This document shows positions 14,747-24,179 of a stretch of DNA of 43,481 nucleotides, piece after piece. The notes beneath the pieces are model-generated. The model saw only the letters and a program-made list of their open reading frames with translations. It searched no databases and was not told the origin of the DNA. Origin of the DNA: an uncultured Lachnospiraceae bacterium (lineage in GTDB: Bacteria; Bacillota; Clostridia; Lachnospirales; Lachnospiraceae); assembly GCA_949155905.1 (NCBI GenBank), contig CASCWU010000020.1:1-43481 (forward strand), given 5' to 3'. The number at the start of each line of letters is the position of its first letter. The stretch's first letter is position 1. The position numbers were made by a program, and so were the translations under genes.

Positions 14747-16201
14747 CTATTTCTTCTCTCTTTCCTTCACGAACTCCTGGAAGCGTCTGCCTCGTTCCTC
14801 AAAATCCCGGAAAATCCCATAGCTGGCCGCCGCCGGAGAAAGGACGCAGGCGGCGCCGGGCTTTGTCACCTGAAAGGCCAGATCGACCGCTTCCTCCAAA
14901 TGTGCCACAAGCCTTACCCGGCCGCTCTTAGCAAGCTCCGGCTCTAACTGTCTGATTTCCTCTGCGATCCGCGCTCCGGTCGCCTCCATCAAAATGATAT
15001 TGGCCACAGGATGCTCCTCGGAAGCAAAATACTGAATCAGAGCCTGATAGTCGATTCCTCTGTCCATCCCGCCAATCAGTATAGTATCCGCATTTGGAAG
15101 CGTATCCAGGGCCTGAATTGCCGTTTCGCCAATCGTAGAAATCGAGTCGTCGTAAAAACGAATTTTCTGCACGGTTCCGATATATTCCAGACGGTGCGGC
15201 AGAGGCTGATAGCTCGGCAGCGCTGCCAAAAAGCCTTCTCTTGTAACGCCAAGCTCCCTCGCGGCAGCATACACAATTGCCATATCATACAGATTATGAT
15301 GCCCGAGCAGCTTCGTACGGTCTGCCGGAACCAGACAGGTTTCCCCCTGATAATGAATCACATGATCCTCGAGCCAGATATCTGCCTCACAAGCCTCTGA
15401 AATCAGTGTTTCCTCGTTCTCCTCATTCTCCCCATTTTTCCTATTTTCCGGATACTCTCCATAAGGATATGCTACCTTTATCTCTGCCGCGCAGCTCCCC
15501 GGCTCCGGCAGCACCTGTATGCCGCAATACAGCACGTCTCCAGGCTCCTGATGACGGTAAATATTTTCCTTCGCCGCCTGATAACGGGCAAAGGTTCCGT
15601 AATGATCCAAATGCTCCTCAAACAAATTCAAATAAATCGCCTTATGTGGGGAACAGGAATTGTATTCAAGCTGATGACAGGAAAACTCAAATACGACAAC
15701 TGTCTCCGGCGTCACCTCTTCCAGACAGTCAAATGCCGGAATCCCAATATTTCCCATCAACACAGCCGGAATCCCATTTTCCTTTAACACATGGTAGAGC
15801 AGCGTGGTCGTGGTGCTTTTTCCCTTTGTCCCGGTAATCCCGATCACCTGCTTCCGGTATACCTGCAAGAACAGCTCGGCCTGCGAGGTAATCGTTGTCC
15901 CATACTGCTCTGGCTCCCGTTCCAGCACGATCCCAGGGCTGCGGAATACCAGATCATACTCTCCGATTCGGCTTTGGTAGTTCTCTCCTATCCAGAAATG
16001 GAGGTCTGGCATAGAAGCAACCCTTCTTAACTCCCTTTGCTCTTTTCCTGAAAACTCCCGCTGATCGGCAATCGCCAGCTTCGCCGCCCCGCCGGCCTGC
16101 AAAAGCCGCCGGAAGGTCGCCTTCCCCTCCCGGCCAAAGCCCAAAATCAGTACCCGCTTTCCCTTGATCAACCGCTTTAATTCCTCTATCAATGCTTCCA
16201 T
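14747..16201 (-). CDS. murD: UDP-N-acetylmuramoyl-L-alanine glutamate ligase (MurD, probably MurD2 type)
   Basis: A Mur ligase of about 484 aa that adds glutamate to UDP-MurNAc-L-Ala in the cytoplasm. Domain 1 begins RVLILGFGREGKATF; the ATP loop is GTKGKST (about 124-130). Classical MurD usually has GTNGKST and a later SSFQLE, whereas here it is Lys in the loop and SCHQLEY. The gene overlaps murL, whose product epimerises the terminal L-Glu of UDP-MurNAc-L-Ala-L-Glu. In Xanthomonas oryzae such a pair is MurD2 (adds L-Glu) and MurL, so this is probably an L-Glu-adding MurD2. I start at the ATG at 16201, with GGAG nine bases upstream, not the TTG at 16216. The open frame includes a Glu/Asn-rich insert near residues 260-275. 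Confidence 0.85.
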   Translation of the reverse strand: MEALIEELKRLIKGKRVLILGFGREGKATFRRLLQAGGAAKLAIADQREFSGKEQRELRRVASMPDLHFWIGENYQSRIGEYDLVFRSPGIVLEREPEQYGTTITSQAELFLQVYRKQVIGITGTKGKSTTTTLLYHVLKENGIPAVLMGNIGIPAFDCLEEVTPETVVVFEFSCHQLEYNSCSPHKAIYLNLFEEHLDHYGTFARYQAAKENIYRHQEPGDVLYCGIQVLPEPGSCAAEIKVAYPYGEYPENRKNGENEENEETLISEACEADIWLEDHVIHYQGETCLVPADRTKLLGHHNLYDMAIVYAAARELGVTREGFLAALPSYQPLPHRLEYIGTVQKIRFYDDSISTIGETAIQALDTLPNADTILIGGMDRGIDYQALIQYFASEEHPVANIILMEATGARIAEEIRQLEPELAKSGRVRLVAHLEEAVDLAFQVTKPGAACVLSPAAASYGIFRDFEERGRRFQEFVKEREKK

Positions 16202-17688
16202 GTCATTGCGCTCCAATCTACCTGCCGCAACCGTGCCTGCAAATGCTCCGGCACCAGGTTTTCTTCCTCATAAAAATGCCGGTATGGGTTCTGCTCTTCC
16301 CGAGAACGCTCCTGGTACTGCCGGTACTGCTCCGTCTTTTGATAATGCCGGAACAACAACGGCAGCTCATAGCCCTCCTGTGTCATCTTGGCGATTGCCT
16401 CGCAGATCGCCGTATTGATCTCATCCCGGCTGCCGACGCATTCAAACGGCTTTTCCTCGGTTACACCAATCAACTGCTCCAACAGCGGAAGCATCTTCGG
16501 ATCTGCTAGCATATCCCGGCCAAATATCTCCCCTAGCTTCTCTGGCCGGATAAACGGCGACAAAATCAGATAGACAAACAGACATTTCGGGCAATGCCCG
16601 CACCAGATATCCTGTTTACTCCCTACGTTACAGCTCCGAAACACCTTATGGTACTGCTCCAGCCCCGAAAAATAAGCCGCAATCTGATATTCACTCCACG
16701 GACGCAGCAGACTGAAATAGGACACACCGCTGCCGATATAAGCCTGCTCATACCCGGTAAAATCCTCTTCAAACTTAAAGCTTTTGGAATATTGATGGTT
16801 GACTGTGCTGCCTGCTACGGTGCTTTCATTCGCACTTGCCTCATTGGAAAGCGCCACATATCGAAGTCCGTACAGATAGGCCGTCAAAACCGAAGAAAAA
16901 GCTACAATAGCCGAAAACGGCGTATGTCCATTCAAATACCCTTGTCGGTTTAACTCCAGCATTTCCGGCGCCAGCGTCCGCTTTGCGATAATCATCCGAT
17001 CCTCACAAAAACCAGCAGCCCTGGCCGACTCCAACGTCGCTCCCCGGCCATTGATCATATAGCAAAAGCTTTTGTCATGATACTCCTGTAGTAAATCCAT
17101 TGTCACGGAGGAATCCTTCCCCCCGCCGACTGGAATCAGATAGCCGTCCAGCTTTTTTCCTGTCTGTAATTCTATATTTGTAGAATTTTCACCCGAACCA
17201 TTATTTTCCGTATTTTCCCTGACTATACAGCTTTCTTCTGCTCCGCCATTTTCCAGGCTCATAAACCCTTCCAGATCCAGTGGGATTCCATTGGTGTAGA
17301 AAAACTCTCCCAGCCCGTAGTAATATTGCTCCTTCCACCATTGCTGCTGCTCTGGTGTCAGGCAGCCCGCCTCAAGGATAACCTTAGGCGGGCAGCACGT
17401 TTTCCAGTAGCTGATCAGTTCTACCAATCCAAGTGAAAAAATCAGACCTTCCAGCTTCTCCTGCTTTTGCCCTTGACATAGCCTTGCGATCTCCTGCCTT
17501 GCTGCCTCCGTTTTTAACGGAAACGTCCACTCCGGTCGGAATGTAGCCAGCCCTGGGATTTCAAAGCAATAGGTGATATGCAGCCCAGCCTCTGTTTCCT
17601 CTATCTGAACGCTTCGGTAATAAAAGACCGGATGCTGCCGCCTCAGCTCTTCATACTGCGCCCTACCGTTTGCTCTATCCTGCGTCAT
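16189..17688 (-). CDS. murL: UDP-MurNAc-L-Ala-L-Glu epimerase, MurL-like
   Basis: A 499-aa protein with an ATP-pyrophosphatase-type loop PVGGGKDSS (186-194). It also has a [10 protein letters not shown] block and a CGHCPKC cluster near 370. These fit MurL, the ATP-dependent enzyme that converts the terminal L-Glu of UDP-MurNAc-L-Ala-L-Glu to D-Glu, described in Xanthomonas oryzae. The adjacent murD is strong context support. A low-complexity Asn/Glu-rich linker (about 158-175) separates the N-terminal part from the loop. Its ATG overlaps the pepT stop by four bases (ATGA), and its end overlaps murD by 13 bases, so translation is coupled. Remaining doubt: related PP-loop proteins act on other substrates. 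Confidence 0.8.
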   Translation of the reverse strand: MTQDRANGRAQYEELRRQHPVFYYRSVQIEETEAGLHITYCFEIPGLATFRPEWTFPLKTEAARQEIARLCQGQKQEKLEGLIFSLGLVELISYWKTCCPPKVILEAGCLTPEQQQWWKEQYYYGLGEFFYTNGIPLDLEGFMSLENGGAEESCIVRENTENNGSGENSTNIELQTGKKLDGYLIPVGGGKDSSVTMDLLQEYHDKSFCYMINGRGATLESARAAGFCEDRMIIAKRTLAPEMLELNRQGYLNGHTPFSAIVAFSSVLTAYLYGLRYVALSNEASANESTVAGSTVNHQYSKSFKFEEDFTGYEQAYIGSGVSYFSLLRPWSEYQIAAYFSGLEQYHKVFRSCNVGSKQDIWCGHCPKCLFVYLILSPFIRPEKLGEIFGRDMLADPKMLPLLEQLIGVTEEKPFECVGSRDEINTAICEAIAKMTQEGYELPLLFRHYQKTEQYRQYQERSREEQNPYRHFYEEENLVPEHLQARLRQVDWSAMTWKH

Positions 17689-18929
17689 ACTGCCTGTTCC
17701 CCTGTCCCTGTACTGTAGATTTCTACTATTTTATGCAGCACCTCCACAACTTTTTCCATCGACTCCACGACGGCATACTCAAATTTTCCATGGCAGTTAT
17801 GCCCGCCGGTACACAGATTCGGACATGGAAGCCCCATATAGGACAGCCTGGCTCCGTCTGTACCGCCCCGGATCGGAGAAATAAACGGCTGGATTCCTAA
17901 ATCCTTCATTGCCTTCATCGCATTGTCGATCAGATGTATGTTCGGCTCTATTTGTTCTTTCATATTATAATAATTATCCTCGACAATCGTCTCTATTGTA
18001 CCAGCTCCGTATTTTTCATTTAAAAAGCTGGCGCAGGCCGCAAATATCCGCTTTTTTTCTTCAAACTTCTCCCGATCATGATCGCGGATGATATAATTTA
18101 ACTCTGCCTCCTCTACCAGCCCGCTCATCCGATCCAGATGGAAAAACCCTTCATAGCCGTCTGTGCAGATCGGATTCTGAAACATCGGAAGCATCGAATG
18201 GAACTCCATCCCTACTAGCAGAGCATTGACCATTTTCCCCTTTGCACTGCCCGGATGAATACTTAACCCATGTACCTTTACCTTTCCGCTGGCGGCATTG
18301 AAATTCTCATAATCCAGGCCGCCCAGAGTGCCGCCGTCTATCGTATACGCATAGTCCGCACCAAATTTCTTCACATCAAAGAAATCGACGCCTCTGCCTA
18401 CCTCCTCGTCCGGGGTAAACCCAATCCGGATCTTACCGTGCGGCCTCTCCGGGTGCGAAAGCAGCTCCTCTGCCAAGGTCATAATTTCCGCTACTCCAGC
18501 CTTATCGTCTGCCCCGAGCAGGGTCGTTCCGTCTGTCACAATCAGCGTCTGTCCCTGATACTCCGGAAGCTCCGAAAATTCCCTTGGACTTAACACGATA
18601 TTTTTTTCCTCATTTAATACAATGTCTCCTCCATCGTAATTCTTGATGATCCGGGGACGGACATTTGCCCCGGAGAGAGCCGGAGAGGTATCCATATGAG
18701 CGACAAAGCCCAATACCGGAACATCCCGCTCCACCGTTGCCGGAATCGTCGCATACACATAGCAATGCTCCGTCAGCTCTACGTCCTCGGCACCAATTTT
18801 TTTCAGCTCCTCCACCAAATGCTCTGCCAGCCGGAACTGCTTCTCGGTGCTTGGCACTTGCTCCTGCTCCTCTGCAGACTCCGTATCAAACGATACATAC
18901 TTTAAAAAACGAACGGTTAATGCAGACAT
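17685..18929 (-). CDS. pepT: Peptidase T (tripeptidase)
   Basis: An M20-family di-zinc aminopeptidase (about 414 aa) that removes the N-terminal residue of tripeptides. Metal and catalytic blocks visible are [21 protein letters not shown] and [10 protein letters not shown], then the dimerisation-domain motif [12 protein letters not shown] and a late [18 protein letters not shown] block. I start at 18929, where GGAGG lies five bases upstream, not at 18941, whose ATG forms part of that site. It lies 37 bases after thrS with only a small GC hairpin between, so it is probably part of the threonine T-box operon. Confidence 0.95.
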   Translation of the reverse strand: MSALTVRFLKYVSFDTESAEEQEQVPSTEKQFRLAEHLVEELKKIGAEDVELTEHCYVYATIPATVERDVPVLGFVAHMDTSPALSGANVRPRIIKNYDGGDIVLNEEKNIVLSPREFSELPEYQGQTLIVTDGTTLLGADDKAGVAEIMTLAEELLSHPERPHGKIRIGFTPDEEVGRGVDFFDVKKFGADYAYTIDGGTLGGLDYENFNAASGKVKVHGLSIHPGSAKGKMVNALLVGMEFHSMLPMFQNPICTDGYEGFFHLDRMSGLVEEAELNYIIRDHDREKFEEKKRIFAACASFLNEKYGAGTIETIVEDNYYNMKEQIEPNIHLIDNAMKAMKDLGIQPFISPIRGGTDGARLSYMGLPCPNLCTGGHNCHGKFEYAVVESMEKVVEVLHKIVEIYSTGTGEQAV

Positions 18930-18966
18930 CTTATCCTCCATTCTGCCGCACCGGCGGCCTGTTTTT

Positions 18967-20925
18967 TTACTTCTCCTCTTCTACCTCGATTTTCCGGATT
19001 TCCTTCGTCCGGATCTCTTCACAAATATTCGCAATAAAATCCTTTAGCGCCCGCTGGCCTTCGTCGCCCTTATAGCGGCTCCGTACCGATACCAGCCCCT
19101 CGGCCTGTTCCTTTTCACCGACAACTAACAGATACGGCACCTTTGCCAGTCTTGCCTCCCGGATCTTATAGCCCAGCTTTTCCGAACGGTGATCGACGGT
19201 TACGTTTAAGCCGTTTTTATATAACTCGGCTTCTACCTGATCGGCATACTCCTGATATTTGTCAGAAATCGGAAGCACCCGCACTTGCTCCGGGCAGAGC
19301 CAGGTCGGGAACAGCCCGGCATATTTTTCAATCAGCCAGGCTAGTGTCCGCTCATAGCAGCCGATGCTGGTACGGTGGATGATATATGGCCGGATCTTGT
19401 CGCCGTTTTCATCTATATAATACATATCAAACTGCTCAGCCAGCAGGGCGTCCCACTGAATGGTAATCATCGTATCTTCCTTGCCGTAGACATTTTTCGC
19501 ATTGATGTCTACCTTTGGTCCATAAAAGGCAGCCTCGCCTACGTCCTCGGTAAACGGAATCCCAAGCTCGGTCAATACCTCCCGGATATGCTGCTCGGTT
19601 TCGTTCCAGACCTCTGGCTCCCCGATATATTTTTCAGCATTTTCCGGATCCCACTTGGATAAATGATAGGTAACGTCCTCTTCTAGTCCTAGAGTCTGCA
19701 GACAATACTGCGCCAGAGCGATACAGTCCTTAAATTCCTCCACCATCTGATCCGGCCGCACAATCAAATGCCCCTCGGAAATGGTAAACTGCCTTACTCT
19801 CGTCAGACCGTGCATCTCTCCGGAATCCTCATTTCGGAACAAGGTAGAGGTCTCACCGTAGCGCAGAGGCAGATCCCGATAGCTCTTCTGGCTGGCCTTA
19901 TATACATAATACTGGAATGGGCAGGTCATCGGACGCAGGGCAAACACTTCTTTTTCCTTTTCCTCATCCCCTAGTACAAACATACCCTCTTTATAGTGAT
20001 CCCAGTGACCGGACATTTTGTAGAGGTCGCTCTTTGCCATCAACGGAGTCTTTGTCCTGACATAACCGCGGCGATCCTCTTCATCCTCAATCCAGCGCTG
20101 CAGGGTCTGAATGATTTTCACACCCTTTGGCATCAGCAGCGGCAAACCCTGTCCAATCACATCGACGGTCGTAAACAGTTCCATTTCCCGCCCGAGCTTA
20201 TTATGGTCTCGCTTCTTGATATCCTCCAAATGCGCCAGGTACGCCTCTAAATCCGCATTTTTCGTATAGGCGGTTCCATAGACACGGGTCAGCATTTTAT
20301 TTTTCTCGCTCCCTCTCCAATAAGCCCCAGAGGAGGAAATCAGCTTAAACGCTTTGATCTGTTTCGTACTCATCAAATGTGGCCCTGCACACAGATCCAC
20401 ATACTCCCCCTGACGGTAGAAGGAAATTTCCGCATCCTCCGGCAAGTCCTCTATCAGCTCTACCTTATAAGGCTCCTGCCGATCCTTCATAAACTGAATG
20501 GCTTCCTCTCTCGGAAGGGTAAAACGTTCCAACGCCGCGCCCTCCTTGATCACCTTTTTCATCTCTTTTTCGATTTCGTCCAGGGCTGCCCGATCAAAGG
20601 ATTCACAGTCAAAATCATAGTAAAATCCGGTATCAATCGACGGCCCAATCGCCAGCTTCGCATTTGGATACAGACGCTTTACTGCCTCTGCCAATACATG
20701 GGAAGCCGTATGGCGGTAAGCCGCCCGTCCTCCCTCGTCCTCAAAGGTCAGGATAGCCAGATTGCAGTCCTCCTCGATTACCGTCCGTAAATCCTTCACC
20801 TCTCCGTTGACCTCTCCGGCACAGGCTACCCGCGCCAGACCCTCACTGATATCCTTCGCGATCTCTAAGATACTCATCGGCTGCGCATATTCCTTAATAG
20901 AACCATCCTTTAATGTAATCTTCAT
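18967..20925 (-). CDS. thrS: Threonyl-tRNA synthetase
   Basis: A 652-aa class II synthetase that charges tRNA-Thr. The order is a TGS domain (1-60), an editing/SAD domain with [11 protein letters not shown] (HxxxH) and YVDLCAGPH, the catalytic core with [11 protein letters not shown] and [19 protein letters not shown] (shortened), and a C-terminal anticodon-binding domain (about 535-635). The open frame reaches 21018, but the first 31 codons are leader sequence; the ATG at 20925 has AAGGAG nine bases upstream. Controlled by the T-box directly upstream. Confidence 0.97.
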   Translation of the reverse strand: MKITLKDGSIKEYAQPMSILEIAKDISEGLARVACAGEVNGEVKDLRTVIEEDCNLAILTFEDEGGRAAYRHTASHVLAEAVKRLYPNAKLAIGPSIDTGFYYDFDCESFDRAALDEIEKEMKKVIKEGAALERFTLPREEAIQFMKDRQEPYKVELIEDLPEDAEISFYRQGEYVDLCAGPHLMSTKQIKAFKLISSSGAYWRGSEKNKMLTRVYGTAYTKNADLEAYLAHLEDIKKRDHNKLGREMELFTTVDVIGQGLPLLMPKGVKIIQTLQRWIEDEEDRRGYVRTKTPLMAKSDLYKMSGHWDHYKEGMFVLGDEEKEKEVFALRPMTCPFQYYVYKASQKSYRDLPLRYGETSTLFRNEDSGEMHGLTRVRQFTISEGHLIVRPDQMVEEFKDCIALAQYCLQTLGLEEDVTYHLSKWDPENAEKYIGEPEVWNETEQHIREVLTELGIPFTEDVGEAAFYGPKVDINAKNVYGKEDTMITIQWDALLAEQFDMYYIDENGDKIRPYIIHRTSIGCYERTLAWLIEKYAGLFPTWLCPEQVRVLPISDKYQEYADQVEAELYKNGLNVTVDHRSEKLGYKIREARLAKVPYLLVVGEKEQAEGLVSVRSRYKGDEGQRALKDFIANICEEIRTKEIRKIEVEEEK

Positions 20926-21112
20926 TTCTATATTCTCCTTTCCTGTCTTTTCCTGTTCGCCGCACGCCCCATGCGCCGCTTCTGCGGCATATTTCATCTG
21001 CAGGGGGCTGTGAATCAAGTAGAGGAATGACCTTCTCTCCTGCTTGTCGTGCCGCCAGCAACTAGATTTTCTGTGCGGTGTAGACTATTTTCCATATGCG
21101 GCTTTGTGCATG

Positions 21113-21414
21113 AAAAAAGTCCCATATGGCTGCTTTTCCTGCACCATATGGGACGGGTATGTTCTGCCCGCGGTTCCACCCACGTTAAATAAATCCGACA
21201 CTGTATTTCCGCAGCATCGGTTTATTTCTCTTCATTTTGACGATAACGGTGTCTGCCGTGCCGTATTAGGGCCGCTCCGGGGTGGTCTCCACAAGATTCC
21301 TGTGAGGCGGTTCCAGCTCTGGCAAAGCCTCTATCCGGGCTGTCCGGCCTGGCTCTGTCCTCCGCCACTCTCTGGCACATTTTTCCTGCTTCGTCCCCTT
21401 CTACACTTTTCCTC
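21113..21414 (-). promoter_or_regulatory. Threonine T-box leader with terminator
   Basis: The leader carries the T-box GGGTGGAACCGCGG (21168-21181). A perfect 11-bp terminator stem GTCCCATATGG/CCATATGGGAC (21144-21154 with 21119-21129) and six T follow. The UGGA bulge fits a discriminator U. Near 21281-21290, ACC followed by ACCC and CGGAG sits where the specifier is expected, consistent with tRNA-Thr GGU; the exact register is inference. The 187 bases from the terminator to thrS hold no gene that I can see. Confidence 0.9.
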
Positions 21415-21442
21415 ATTATAACATCCAGGCTTTTTTTGTCAA
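21415..21442 (-). promoter_or_regulatory. Promoter of the thrS T-box leader
   Basis: Minus-strand TTGACA (21437-21442), 16-bp spacer, perfect TATAAT (21415-21420). It lies back to back with a plus-strand promoter 45 bases away. Confidence 0.88.
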
Positions 21443-21486
21443 GAGGAAATTCCATGAATATTTTCCGAATATTTATAACAAGTCTC

Positions 21487-21515
21487 TTGATTTCTTTCTC
21501 TTTTTAAGGTATGAT
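21487..21515 (+). promoter_or_regulatory. Promoter of the small gene at 21567
   Basis: TTGATT (21487-21492), 17-bp spacer, TATGAT (21510-21515), about 50 bases before the ATG. Confidence 0.75.
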
Positions 21516-21566
21516 AGTAGTATATAAAAATTGCTGGTTTTCAGCGGGAAGGGAAGGGGTTTGCTT

Positions 21567-21944
21567 ATGAAAAACCACGTTGCACTGTATCTGTTGGATG
21601 AGGACACTTTGGCAAAGGTGCTAAAGCAAGGGGATTTTCGTTTCAGTAATCTGACCTTTGACGAAACCAAGGCGCTGGTGACGCTTCATTCCAGTAATGA
21701 AATCGTAAGATGCTTTTCCAATGCCTACATAGAAAACATCATTTACGAGCATATTGGAGTTGACCGGAACCGGTTCCAGTATCATCCGATTGACGAGCTG
21801 AACGTAGGGGAGGATGCTATCGTCTTTAAGACCTATATTACGCCGTCCGCTACCCAGCCGATTATCAAAACCGACCTGGGCAACGAAGCAAAAAAGATTC
21901 AAAACATTTACGTTTATTGCCAGCTTGTCACCAGAACGGTATAA
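21567..21944 (+). CDS. Small protein weakly resembling DUF1874 (STIV-B116/YddF-like)
   Basis: A 125-aa soluble protein on its own transcription unit (promoter 21487-21515, terminator 21958-22005). The ATG has AAGGGG seven bases upstream; the earlier TTG at 21531 lies too near the promoter. The pattern ALYLL, then GDFRFSNLTFDETKALV, and later FSNAYIENII, VDRNRFQ and DAIVFKTY resembles the DUF1874 fold, where a GHxST segment is followed by NRV.....D..VVF. Some DUF1874 proteins (AcrIII-1/Crn2) are ring nucleases that cut cyclic tetra-adenylate with a catalytic His in that segment. Here the position reads CFSN, without the His, so ring-nuclease activity is doubtful. The family link is tentative; function unknown. 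Confidence 0.7.
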   Translation: MKNHVALYLLDEDTLAKVLKQGDFRFSNLTFDETKALVTLHSSNEIVRCFSNAYIENIIYEHIGVDRNRFQYHPIDELNVGEDAIVFKTYITPSATQPIIKTDLGNEAKKIQNIYVYCQLVTRTV

Positions 21945-21957
21945 GAGGGAAAACAAA

Positions 21958-22005
21958 AAAGAGGCGAGAACTTTTTACAAAGGAAAGGTTCCCGCCTTCT
22001 TTTTT
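21958..22005. terminator. Bidirectional terminator between the small gene and the DUF218 gene
   Basis: A stem around GGCGAGAAC/GTTCCCGCC (21963-21971 and 21988-21996, one mismatch) is flanked by A6 on the left and T6 on the right. It can end the plus-strand gene and the convergent minus-strand gene. Confidence 0.8.
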
Positions 22006-22077
22006 ATTGCCGTTTTCCAACATCGTTTCCAATCCGCCTTATTCTGTTTTACAAGGTTATTTCCAATCTGCCGCATA

Positions 22078-22851
22078 TCAGATATTTCCCCATAAAAAGT
22101 CCTTGATAATCGCCAGGCATTCCCTTACATAATAGCTTGCCATTAGAATCTGATCGTTTTTAGCCGAAAGGCCGCTTACCTGCGTCACGCCCTGCTTTTT
22201 TGCAATGCGCAGCGCCCGGAATACATGAAAGCTATTTGTCGCAATGACAAGAGACGGCTCTGCTTCCCGGCCGTTCCAGTCTGCCTGTATCAGTTCCATA
22301 CTAAAACGAATATTCTCTGCCGTATTGACCGAACGATCCTCTAACAAAATCCGATCTTCCCTTAGGCCATGCTCCATCAGATATCCCTTCATCGCCGCGG
22401 CCTCGCTGATGTCCTCGCCGCTTCCCTGACCGCCGGATACCACTACCTTAGCAGACGGATTTTCCTCCAGATAATCCAGAGCCACCTCCAAACGGTAACG
22501 CAGTGATTTGGTAATTCTCGTCCCGCGCACCTGCGCACCCAATACGATCACATAATCCGCTCCCGGAGCCGGCTCCTGCAAGGAGGTATGGATGATCAAC
22601 GCCTCTATGGAAAAAAACACCAACAGTCCGGCTGCCAGGATTCCATAGGAAATCCACTCTGCCCATACAGGCCATGTTATTCCACGGCGCAGCAGATACC
22701 AGAGCAGTCCGCCCCCTCCCAGTCCCAGAATGCCTACCGCCAGCCAAAAATGAGCAAAAGCTGTCCTTGTCCCGGCATAAGCCGTTGTCACCAAATAATA
22801 AAGTATGCTGACTGCCCCCGCAGCCAGCATTAAGTTTTTCCATAATTTCAC
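22078..22851 (-). CDS. DUF218/YdcF-ElyC-family membrane protein
   Basis: A 257-aa protein with three N-terminal TM segments (about 5-25, 32-52, 62-88). A soluble DUF218 domain follows: DYVIVLGAQVRGTRITKSL, VVVSGGQGSGEDISEA, EDRSVNTAENI and IATNSFHVFRA. ElyC and SanA in this family influence envelope and lipid-carrier metabolism in Escherichia coli; the reaction is unknown. The start is GTG (22851) with AGGG five bases upstream. It follows the glycosyltransferase gene by 26 bases and probably shares its transcript, which hints at an envelope role. Confidence 0.88.
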   Translation of the reverse strand: MKLWKNLMLAAGAVSILYYLVTTAYAGTRTAFAHFWLAVGILGLGGGGLLWYLLRRGITWPVWAEWISYGILAAGLLVFFSIEALIIHTSLQEPAPGADYVIVLGAQVRGTRITKSLRYRLEVALDYLEENPSAKVVVSGGQGSGEDISEAAAMKGYLMEHGLREDRILLEDRSVNTAENIRFSMELIQADWNGREAEPSLVIATNSFHVFRALRIAKKQGVTQVSGLSAKNDQILMASYYVRECLAIIKDFLWGNI

Positions 22852-22877
22852 AATTTCCCTACTTTCTTCTGTCTTGC

Positions 22878-24074
22878 CTAAAGCTCTACAAACGCATCGG
22901 TACGCCTTCTCTGTCTTTGCTGCTCTACCACCTCTTGGTATACCTTTTCTACTGCTATCGCAAAGCTTTCTGTCGAAAATTCTGCCGCTCTGGCTTCCGC
23001 CGCCGCCGAAAGAGCCAACGCATTGCTCTCCTCCAACGCCCGATCCAAGCCTTCTATCAGCTCTGCCCGGTTATGGAACACATACCCGTTTTTCCCATGC
23101 TCCAAAATCCCTTCCAGACAGGAATCCTCTCTTGCCACCACCGGAAGCCCTGCTGCCATTGCCTCAATATACGTTAATCCCTGCGTTTCACTATTCGACG
23201 CACTGACAAAAACATCCCCCAGCCGATAAAACTCTCCAATCCGATCCCAGAGCTGTTCTCCTAAAAAATGAACCTTTTCCCGCAAGCCCAGCGCCTCTGC
23301 CAGCCTGGTCAGCGGCTCCTTTGCCGGACCTCCGCCTACGATCACCATCGAAACATCCGGCCGCCCCTTTAAGTACTCCGGCATTGCCTCCAGGATCTCC
23401 TGCAGATTTTTCTCTGGAGAAATCCGTCCCAGATACAAAATAATCCGGTCAGTAGTAGAAATACCAAACTGTTCCTTTAGCTTCCTGGTTTGTTCTGCCG
23501 AATACTGCTCTTTTTTGAACTTTCCCAGGCTGATTCCTGTCGGAATCACTGACATTTCCCGAATGACATGATACGTCAGCAGCAAATCCCGTACCTTTTC
23601 CGTCGGCACGATCACCCGCTGTACGCTGTTGCAGCATACCTTCGTAAACATTCGGACAAACGCCTTTGCCTGTGGGTCTAACACCTTTCCTCTGGTTACA
23701 TAATGCGTATAATCTTCATAAATCGTATGATAGGTATGGATCAACGGCAAATTCAGCTCTTTTGCCATAATACGTCCAAAAATCCCCAGAGAAAACTCCG
23801 TATGCGTATGAATCAGATCCAAATCCAGCCGTTTGATAATGTGCGCCAGCCGAGGCTGGTAAAACATACCAATCCGCCGCTCCGTAATCAGAAAGCAGGG
23901 CAGGCTTGGAACGCGGAAAACATTAAACTCATGCTCCGGCGCTCCCGGAGTCGTCGTTGTAATCACATAGACATTATGCCCTTGACGTTCCAGTTCACCC
24001 TTTAATAAAAATACCGAATTTGCTACGCCGTTTACCTCGGGATAATAAGTTTCGGTAAATAGTGCTATGTTCAT
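22878..24074 (-). CDS. GT4-family glycosyltransferase, probably glycolipid-forming
   Basis: A 398-aa GT-B enzyme. The N-terminal domain opens FTETYYPEVNGVANSV with a Gly-containing loop and HTHTEFSLG, followed by HTYHTIYEDYTHYV. The C-terminal domain has LYLGRISPEKNL, then SETQGLTYIEAMAAGLPVV, which is the E-x7-E nucleotide-sugar motif. This arrangement matches clostridial and bacillal 1,2-diacylglycerol 3-glucosyltransferases and related enzymes that act on membrane lipids from the cytoplasmic face; the acceptor is inferred, not proven. GGGAG lies six bases before the ATG. Confidence 0.9.
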   Translation of the reverse strand: MNIALFTETYYPEVNGVANSVFLLKGELERQGHNVYVITTTTPGAPEHEFNVFRVPSLPCFLITERRIGMFYQPRLAHIIKRLDLDLIHTHTEFSLGIFGRIMAKELNLPLIHTYHTIYEDYTHYVTRGKVLDPQAKAFVRMFTKVCCNSVQRVIVPTEKVRDLLLTYHVIREMSVIPTGISLGKFKKEQYSAEQTRKLKEQFGISTTDRIILYLGRISPEKNLQEILEAMPEYLKGRPDVSMVIVGGGPAKEPLTRLAEALGLREKVHFLGEQLWDRIGEFYRLGDVFVSASNSETQGLTYIEAMAAGLPVVAREDSCLEGILEHGKNGYVFHNRAELIEGLDRALEESNALALSAAAEARAAEFSTESFAIAVEKVYQEVVEQQRQRRRTDAFVEL

Positions 24075-24090
24075 GTTCTACTCCCATTCC

Positions 24091-24122
24091 ACACAGCCGC
24101 CCCCCCTATTAAGCGGCTGTGT
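24091..24122. other. Perfect 10-bp hairpin before the glycosyltransferase gene
   Basis: ACACAGCCGC/GCGGCTGTGT (24091-24100 with 24113-24122) enclose 12 bases. A T-rich tail follows only on the plus strand; on the minus strand the hairpin ends 16 bases before the GT4 start codon. It may be a weak terminator for the Ig-protein gene or an RNA-stability structure. Confidence 0.5.
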
Positions 24123-24179
24123 TTCTTGTTTTTCTCCTAAACCTGCCAGTCGATTTGCTAAACTGTCCCTATCTCTTTG

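Noticed and set aside
20926..21018. N-terminal extension of thrS
   Set aside because: The TGS domain starts at 20925 with AAGGAG in place; the extra codons belong to the leader.
22448..22843. 131-aa frame inside the DUF218 gene
   Set aside because: Shadow of the real frame, which has three TM segments and all DUF218 motifs.
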